Source: Planctomycetota bacterium
Lineage (GTDB): Bacteria > Planctomycetota > Phycisphaerae > SM23-33
Assembly (NCBI GenBank): GCA_026693065.1
Contig: JAPLNA010000259.1
Span: 1 to 37,905, forward strand
Direction: 5' to 3'
Length of the DNA stretch: 37,905 nt
Shown here in pieces: positions 32,550-37,905 of the stretch. The notes below the pieces were generated by a model. It was not told the DNA's origin. It saw nothing but the letters and a program-made list of their open reading frames with translations, and did not search any database. The position numbers and the translations under genes were made by a program. Position 1 is the first letter of the stretch. Each line of letters starts with the position of its first letter.

Positions 32550-33710
32550 ATGTTCTCAGCAGGACAGCCGGAGATTGACGCGATTGCCAAGGTGATCCGG
32601 AGCGGGAGGCTTTTCCGCTACAACGACCAGTCGGAGTGCGTCCGGTTCGAGCAGCGGTACGCCCGCTATCTGGGCGTGAAGCACGCGACGATGACCGCCA
32701 GCGGGACGACGGCGCTGACGGCGGCCCTGGGCGGACTGGGGATCGGCCCGGGCGACGAGGTGCTCGTGCCGGCCTGCACCTACATGGCCACGGCCGTGGC
32801 CGTGCTGGCCGTCGGGGCGATCCCGGTGATTGTGGACGTCGACGAGTCGATCACGATCGACCCGGCGGCGGTGGAAGCGGCGATCGGCCCGCGGACGCGG
32901 GCGGTCATGCCCGTCCACATGTGGGGCCTGCCCTGCGACATGGGTGCCCTCATGCGGATCGCCCGGCGCCGGAAGCTGCTGGTGATCGAGGACGCCTGCC
33001 AGGGCGTCGGCGGCGGGTACGAGGGGCGCAAGCTAGGCGCCATCGGGCACGCGGGGGCGTTCAGCTTCAACTACTTCAAGAACATGACGTGCGGGGAGGG
33101 CGGAGCCGTCGTGACCAACGACAAGCGGGCCGCCGATCGCGCGTTCTGCCTGGTGGACTGCTGCTCGTTCTACTGGAAGGGCCGCCAGAGGGACGTGAAA
33201 CCCTTCGCCGCCAGCGGGGCGCGGGCCTCCGAGATCGAAGGGGCCATGATGAACGTGCAACTGGACCGGATCGACGGCTGGATCGCCGCCGCGCGTCGGC
33301 GGAAGAACCGCATCCTGCGTCAGACGGCCGCGACCGAGCTGAAACCCATCCGCTCCAACAGTCCGGACTACGAGTGCGGCACGCACGTGATGTATATCCT
33401 GCCCACCGAGAAACAGGCCGATACGTTCGCCGGACTGGTCGGCGGCACGGTGGCGGGCAAGACGGGACGACACGTCTACACGGAGTGGCACCCCATTCTC
33501 GAAGGGCGCGGGGCCCACCACCGGGCGGTCGATCCGTTCCTTCTCCCGCAGAACCGGCGGTGTCGGCGGACCTACTCCCGCGACATGTGCGCCCGATCGC
33601 TGGATATTCTGAATCGGACGGTCATGGTGGGCACGCACCCCGACACAAAAGCCGACCCGGTCGCCGAGCGGATCCGGAAGATCAAGGCCGCCGCGGCGAA
33701 GGTGCTGTAA
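32550..33710 (+). CDS. DegT/DnrJ/EryC1/StrS-family PLP-dependent aminotransferase
   Basis: 386 residues; ATG 32550 with GAGGAG 8 nt upstream. A PLP enzyme that normally transaminates nucleotide-linked or free keto-sugars. Motifs: GSGTTAL-like TASGTTALTAALGGLG, EVLVPACTYMATAVAVLAVG, PVHMWGLPCDMGAL, VIEDACQGVGG, and FSFNYFKNMTCGEGGAVV with K177 as the Schiff-base lysine. The C-terminal part (RTVMVGTHPD) fits the family. Complete length, cytoplasmic. Downstream of the deacetylase in the same operon. Whether it makes an amino sugar for the envelope or breaks one down is undecided. Confidence 0.92.
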   Translation: MFSAGQPEIDAIAKVIRSGRLFRYNDQSECVRFEQRYARYLGVKHATMTASGTTALTAALGGLGIGPGDEVLVPACTYMATAVAVLAVGAIPVIVDVDESITIDPAAVEAAIGPRTRAVMPVHMWGLPCDMGALMRIARRRKLLVIEDACQGVGGGYEGRKLGAIGHAGAFSFNYFKNMTCGEGGAVVTNDKRAADRAFCLVDCCSFYWKGRQRDVKPFAASGARASEIEGAMMNVQLDRIDGWIAAARRRKNRILRQTAATELKPIRSNSPDYECGTHVMYILPTEKQADTFAGLVGGTVAGKTGRHVYTEWHPILEGRGAHHRAVDPFLLPQNRRCRRTYSRDMCARSLDILNRTVMVGTHPDTKADPVAERIRKIKAAAAKVL

Positions 33711-33963
33711 CGCCCCCGGCCGCCACATCGAGAGCACCGACTGCGGTATCTTCGACAGCGGGCGGGCGTTCGAACTGGCTGTCGTGGTACGGCCCGATGT
33801 TCGACAACGAGATCGAGGTTCCTGCAAGACGAGCACTGATTCTTGCGTTTGTAAGGTAGGCGAGAAGACGGTGACCGCAGGCGTCCCAACGGCCTTGCCG
33901 TTGCTCCACCTGTGCCAGACTCGGATTCGTGAGAAGATCAGCAGCTACACAGGAAGGTGCCCA

Positions 33964-36309
33964 ATGACAATTCGACGTCGAAACAATGCAGTGATCGTTC
34001 TCTGTGTCGCCCTGACGGCCGCACTCCTCGCGAACGCGGCCTGGGCGGCCGAACTGAAACTCTGTCCGACTCCCAAGTCGCTCAAGCTGACCGGCGGCGA
34101 TATGCCCCTGACCGCCCAGGGGCGGATCGTCGCGACCGACCCGAAGCTCAAACCCTTCGCCGTGATCTTCTCCAACGAACTCCTCGCGATGACGCAGATC
34201 CGCATGGAAGTCGTCGAGGGCGAAGGCAAGCCCGGCGACATCGTCCTGAAGATCAATCCGCAACTGCGCGCTGACCTGGACATCCTTACCGTCCAGAACC
34301 GCGAGGTGAAGAAGGTCCGCGACTACGCCCACACGATCGACATCGGCGACATGTGCGTCGTCGAGGGCTGGGATTACCGCTCGGTGTGCGAAGGCACGGC
34401 CACGCTGCTCCAGGCGATTCAGATCGCCGACGGCAAGGCCTCGCTGCCGAAGATGGCCGTCAAGGACTGGCCCTTCGCGGACTACTGCGGGTTCATGATC
34501 GACTGCGCCCGCCAGGACGTCTCCCTGCACGCCCTCAAGAGCTGCGTGATCGCCATGCGGTTCTATAAGGTTCGCTACCTGCACCTGCACCTCTCCGACG
34601 AGAGCGCCATGATGTTCCCGCTGCGGAAGTACCCCAACGCCGGGATGCACAACGGCGCGATCAACAACGGCGACACCCCGAAGGTCTGGGACCGGGCCGA
34701 ACTCATCAAGCTCGTCGCCTTCGCCGACGCCCGCGGCGTGACGCTCGTGCCCGAACTCGAGACGCCCGGGCACTGCGGTAGCTATCAGGCGGCCCTGCAG
34801 CCCGCGTTGGGCGATTGCGGCCTGCGGATGATGGACATCGCCAACGACAGCATCTACCCGCATCTGGAGGAGATCATCAACGACATGTGCGAGGTCTTCA
34901 AGAGCACGCCGTACTTCCACATCGGCGGCGATGAGATCGAGCTGGACCGCTTCAAGGCCGCCCCGCACGTGGCGAAGTACCTCAAAGACCACAACATGAG
35001 GCCCATCGACAAGGGCGGCATCGACGACCTGCTCAAGCAGCACGTCCTGCGGCTGAACGAGTTCATCAAGAAGAACGGCAAGAAGACGATTTACTGGGGC
35101 GGCTACCAAGGCCCGCCGCAGGACCCGGAGATGAAGGACTGCATCGTCTATTCCTGGTACACCGGCGCGAGGGATGCGCTGGACAAGGGCATGACGATCA
35201 TTACCGTGCCGTGGGAAATCCGCGGACCGCGGTGGAAGTGGAATATCTTCAACAGCAACAGCGACGACCTCAAACGCACCGACAACGTGCTGGGCGGTTC
35301 TCGCGTGGCCTGGGAACAGGACGCCGAGGGCTACGTGAATGCCCATGTCTACGGGATCGATCGCCAGGAGGGCACGTGGAACGTGGACCCGGGCCCCAAG
35401 AGCGAGGCGGATCTGAGGGAGCGAATCGCCGCCTGCAACGTGAAGCTGGCGATGATCCTCCGCCCGGTCACGTTCCAGCTCGACGGCAAGTTCGACAAGG
35501 GCATCTACACCGGCCCGCTGACCGTCAGCCTGCCGGGCCCGGTCGCCTCCGGGTGCAGCGTACACTACGTGATGGACAGTTCCGAGCCGACGCCGAACTC
35601 CCCCCGCTACAACGGGCCCTTCCAGGTCACCGGGACGCTGCGTCCGCGGGCGGCGATTTTCGACGACAAGACGGGCGAACTGGTCGGCGGGTACGTGTTC
35701 GGCCCGAAGACGGCCTACCGCGGGTTCGAGCAGAGCCTGAGCACGGGCAAGCCGGTCGAGGCCAGCGGGCCCAAGAACTCCGAGGAGGCCGCCGAACTGG
35801 CCGCCGACGGCTGGGTGGACGCCTCCAAGTTCTGGGGCTCCATCCCCGGGCCGCAGTCGTGGAAGGTTGACCTTCAGAAGGAATACCAGATCGACCGCGT
35901 GCACGTGTTCACCTACTGGGACAATAACCGCTACTACCAGTACACCGTCGAGGGCCCCACCGACGGCAAGGACTGGAAGCAGGTGGTCGACGCCAGCAAG
36001 AACACCACGCCCGGCACGGAGAAGGGGTACCTGCACAAGTTCGAGGCCACCCCGGCCCGGTACGTGCGGGTCAACATGATCAAGAAGTGGGCCGGTAAAG
36101 GCTCCCACGGTCGGCGGGGCCCTGGCGCGGTCCAACAACTTCGTGAACGCCCGCGCGGAGGCCGGAACGGTCTGACCGCCTTTCTCCGGGGTTGCGGACC
36201 CCCACAGGAGCACGATGATGACAACCCTGTACGGCGTATACCCCGAACCCCACGAGCTCGCCGAGGACGGCGAGGCACGCACGATCGTCGTCCGCAATCA
36301 ATACTATGA
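33964..36309 (+). CDS. secreted GH20 beta-N-acetylhexosaminidase with F5/8C domain; apparent C-terminal frameshift
   Basis: ATG 33964 (AGGAAGG 7 nt upstream) opens a signal peptide (NNAVIVLCVALTAALLANAAWA). A GH20b-like domain covers about residues 30-150. The barrel has FMIDCARQDVSLH, LVPELETPGHC and the catalytic pair D323-E324 (HIGGDE). CHB_HEX_C-like strands (SVHYVMDSSEPTPNSPRY) and an F5/8 type C domain (DRVHVFTYWDNNRYYQYTVE) follow. After ARYVRVNMIKKWAG (about 36095) the reading frame becomes Arg/Gly/Pro-rich and runs to 36309, overlapping the next gene by 92 bp. In a shifted frame the sequence continues as LARSNNFVNARAEAGTV and stops at 36173-36175, leaving a normal 42-bp gap. One extra base near 36100 (AAA run) would explain this. 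Function: terminal beta-HexNAc removal outside the cytoplasm. Confidence 0.88.
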   Translation: MTIRRRNNAVIVLCVALTAALLANAAWAAELKLCPTPKSLKLTGGDMPLTAQGRIVATDPKLKPFAVIFSNELLAMTQIRMEVVEGEGKPGDIVLKINPQLRADLDILTVQNREVKKVRDYAHTIDIGDMCVVEGWDYRSVCEGTATLLQAIQIADGKASLPKMAVKDWPFADYCGFMIDCARQDVSLHALKSCVIAMRFYKVRYLHLHLSDESAMMFPLRKYPNAGMHNGAINNGDTPKVWDRAELIKLVAFADARGVTLVPELETPGHCGSYQAALQPALGDCGLRMMDIANDSIYPHLEEIINDMCEVFKSTPYFHIGGDEIELDRFKAAPHVAKYLKDHNMRPIDKGGIDDLLKQHVLRLNEFIKKNGKKTIYWGGYQGPPQDPEMKDCIVYSWYTGARDALDKGMTIITVPWEIRGPRWKWNIFNSNSDDLKRTDNVLGGSRVAWEQDAEGYVNAHVYGIDRQEGTWNVDPGPKSEADLRERIAACNVKLAMILRPVTFQLDGKFDKGIYTGPLTVSLPGPVASGCSVHYVMDSSEPTPNSPRYNGPFQVTGTLRPRAAIFDDKTGELVGGYVFGPKTAYRGFEQSLSTGKPVEASGPKNSEEAAELAADGWVDASKFWGSIPGPQSWKVDLQKEYQIDRVHVFTYWDNNRYYQYTVEGPTDGKDWKQVVDASKNTTPGTEKGYLHKFEATPARYVRVNMIKKWAGKGSHGRRGPGAVQQLRERPRGGRNGLTAFLRGCGPPQEHDDDNPVRRIPRTPRARRGRRGTHDRRPQSIL

Positions 36310-37905
36310 AATCGCCCACAGCCTGGATCACGGCGGGGCGATCTCCTCGATTCGCCTGCTGAAGGCCGGGGGCAGGAACCTGCTGAGCGGGCCGTGCGGC
36401 TGCGAACTCGGTCTGGTGGGGGCGCCCAAGCCCTTCTCCTCGGGCCGGCAGACGAGCGTCGAGGTTCGCCGCGGGGAGGAGCCCGTGCTCGTCTTTCAGT
36501 CGCCGATGAAAGACGCCGACGGGCGCGACAGCGGGGCCGTGCTGAAGGTCACGTACCAGCACCGCTGGGGGCACGTCAAGATCCGCCAGGAGCTGGTTCT
36601 CCCCAAGGAAGGCGTCGAGGCCAATCGCCTGCTGCTTCACAGTTGGGTCCTGCCGCCGGAGTTGACGCACTTCGGGTTCCGCCCCGGGGCGGCGGCGGAG
36701 GCCGCTTCCTACCCGCCGTGGGCCATGGGGCTGTGCCAGTGGGGGCGTTTCAGCCCCGGCAACGGGTTCGGCTGCCCCTACGAGAGCCGGTACGTGCCCC
36801 GCTACGTCTGTTTCGCCCAGCCCGGGCGGCAGGGCATCGAGTGGTTCGTCGGGTCGGAGCTGGCCCAGTGGGATTACCAACTGACCGGGCGCCCGGGCCA
36901 CGGGAATCTGCGGATCGAGCCGCGGGGCAACCCCCCGTCGGTTGCCCTGAGCGTCTGCGCGCTGGAGCTTCCCATGGGGTCGGTGAAGCTCAGGGGCTCG
37001 TACGCGTTCGACTCGTATATCGGCGTTCCGATCATCACCGGCCGGGCGCATCAGCCGTTCCTCAACAAGTCGTTCCAGCGCTGCGCCTGGCCGACGAACG
37101 AATTGGTGGAGCGCTGGGCGCGGGAGGGCGTGCGGACGGCGCATTTCCACCACGACGGCGATAGCGGGCGTGACGGGCTTTTCTGGCGTGACGGGGCGTA
37201 CCCGCCCTTCGAGCTGGCGGACATGAAGGAGTTCGACCGGGTGATCGCCGCCTGCCACCGGCACGGAATCCGCGTGGCGACGTATTTCTCGAACAAGGAA
37301 CTGCACCCGAGCGTCCAGGCGTACAAGGACCACGCCTTGCAGTGGGCGCGGCTGCCGGAAGACCGCCGCCGAGTGTTTCACAACGACGCCGCCGGCAATC
37401 AATACGGGGTGCAGATGTGCTTGCGGTCGGGCTGGATGGACTGCCTGAAGGAATACGTCGACACGGTGCTTTCCCGGCACGATCTGGACGGCACGTACTA
37501 CGACTGGAACGTCGGGATGTACTGCCACAACCTCGGGCACGACGGCAGGCCGTACGCGACGGCCGAAATCCCGCCCGGGACGTTCGGCACGTGGGAGTTC
37601 TCCCCCGGCGGTCACTGGGACATCGACGAGCTGCTGGAGCTGATGCAGTGGACCCGCCGTCGGGTGGGCCCGGGCGGGCTGTCCATCGTCCACACCACCA
37701 TGTGCCCGATGGCGGCCACGGAAAACTTCGCCGACTACGTGGTCGCCATGGAATGGGGCTACTCGAAGCTCTCGACCGGCGCGCCCGCGCTGGGCGAACT
37801 GCCCCTGGAGTGGAACTTCATGGGGGCCCGCTCGCGCGGGGTGATCGGGTATGGCTGCCTGGAGGCCACCGCTCCGGAACGGGTTCATCGCCAGATGACA
37901 CTGCG
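36218..37905 (+). CDS. glycoside hydrolase-like protein, 3' end outside window
   Basis: At least 562 residues from ATG 36218 (AGGAG 7 nt upstream; adjacent ATG 36215 possible), open to the window end. No signal peptide. The N-terminal about 270 residues are beta-rich, like the supersandwich before many glycosidase barrels (VVRNQYYEIAHSLDHGGAIS). A barrel follows: VRTAHFHHDGDSG, ADMKEFDRVIAACHRHGIRV, YFSNKELHPSVQAY, DLDGTYYDWNVGMYC and VGPGGLSIVHTTMCP. D-x-x-x-D-W at the strand end is a possible catalytic site. The plan resembles the large protein at 8546-11602. No CAZy family is assigned. It follows the fourth GH20 and is probably cotranscribed with it. Confidence 0.75.
   Translation, partial: MTTLYGVYPEPHELAEDGEARTIVVRNQYYEIAHSLDHGGAISSIRLLKAGGRNLLSGPCGCELGLVGAPKPFSSGRQTSVEVRRGEEPVLVFQSPMKDADGRDSGAVLKVTYQHRWGHVKIRQELVLPKEGVEANRLLLHSWVLPPELTHFGFRPGAAAEAASYPPWAMGLCQWGRFSPGNGFGCPYESRYVPRYVCFAQPGRQGIEWFVGSELAQWDYQLTGRPGHGNLRIEPRGNPPSVALSVCALELPMGSVKLRGSYAFDSYIGVPIITGRAHQPFLNKSFQRCAWPTNELVERWAREGVRTAHFHHDGDSGRDGLFWRDGAYPPFELADMKEFDRVIAACHRHGIRVATYFSNKELHPSVQAYKDHALQWARLPEDRRRVFHNDAAGNQYGVQMCLRSGWMDCLKEYVDTVLSRHDLDGTYYDWNVGMYCHNLGHDGRPYATAEIPPGTFGTWEFSPGGHWDIDELLELMQWTRRRVGPGGLSIVHTTMCPMAATENFADYVVAMEWGYSKLSTGAPALGELPLEWNFMGARSRGVIGYGCLEATAPERVHRQMTL

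Overview
The window is GC-rich DNA. Most of it encodes secreted glycan-degrading enzymes, interrupted by one short stretch of accessory character. The mixture suggests a Planctomycetota genome, most likely Phycisphaerae-like, with Lentisphaerota as the alternative. That mixture comprises several GH20 hexosaminidases, DUF2961/GH172, DUF4838, a GH29 fucosidase, UroD/MtaA-like proteins beside glycosidases, and autotransporter-associated beta-strand modules. No rRNA or taxonomic marker is present, so this is an inference from gene content.

Layout. Positions 1-7367 hold a divergent pair of GH20 genes (the left one runs off the window) and a secreted HEWMH metallopeptidase. Positions 7360-12880 (minus strand) are a tight three-gene operon: GH29 fucosidase, a large glycosidase-like protein, and a UroD-family protein. 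Positions 13007-16964 (minus) hold a third GH20 and an unrecognised secreted protein. Positions 17164-20493 (plus) hold a second UroD-like protein, a NERD-domain protein with a zinc ribbon, and an aldo/keto reductase. Positions 20565-23888 are a divergent GH172 / five-bladed-propeller lipoprotein pair. Positions 23906-28391 look like an inserted segment. It is bounded by identical 12-bp repeats and contains a minus-strand helical-repeat protein with a DUF3800-like N-terminal part, a 67-residue ORF translationally coupled to a Lon-like S16 peptidase protein, and the 3' half of a tRNA-Arg. Positions 28339-31353 (minus) hold a DUF4838 lipoprotein followed by a small unknown gene with an apparent frameshift. 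Positions 31767-33710 (plus) are a polysaccharide deacetylase and DegT-type aminotransferase operon behind a good promoter. Positions 33964-37905 (plus) hold a fourth GH20 and a glycosidase-like gene cut by the right edge.

How it fits together (inference). The four GH20 proteins carry export signals and would remove terminal beta-linked HexNAc outside the cytoplasm. The fucosidase, the large glycosidase-like protein, the GH172 protein and the right-edge gene lack signals and would act on imported oligosaccharides. The UroD/MtaA-like proteins and the reductase may handle modified sugars or methyl groups. Taken together the genes suggest an amino-sugar and fucose-containing glycan as substrate. 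No SusC/SusD, sulfatase or transporter is visible.

The most unusual part is the Lon-like / DUF3800-like module at 24021-27859, which resembles a conflict or stress-response cassette more than glycan metabolism. Three genes show apparent frameshifts: the left-edge GH20 N-terminus, the small gene at 28339-28907, and the C-terminus of the last GH20. Either decay or consensus errors in the assembly would explain them.
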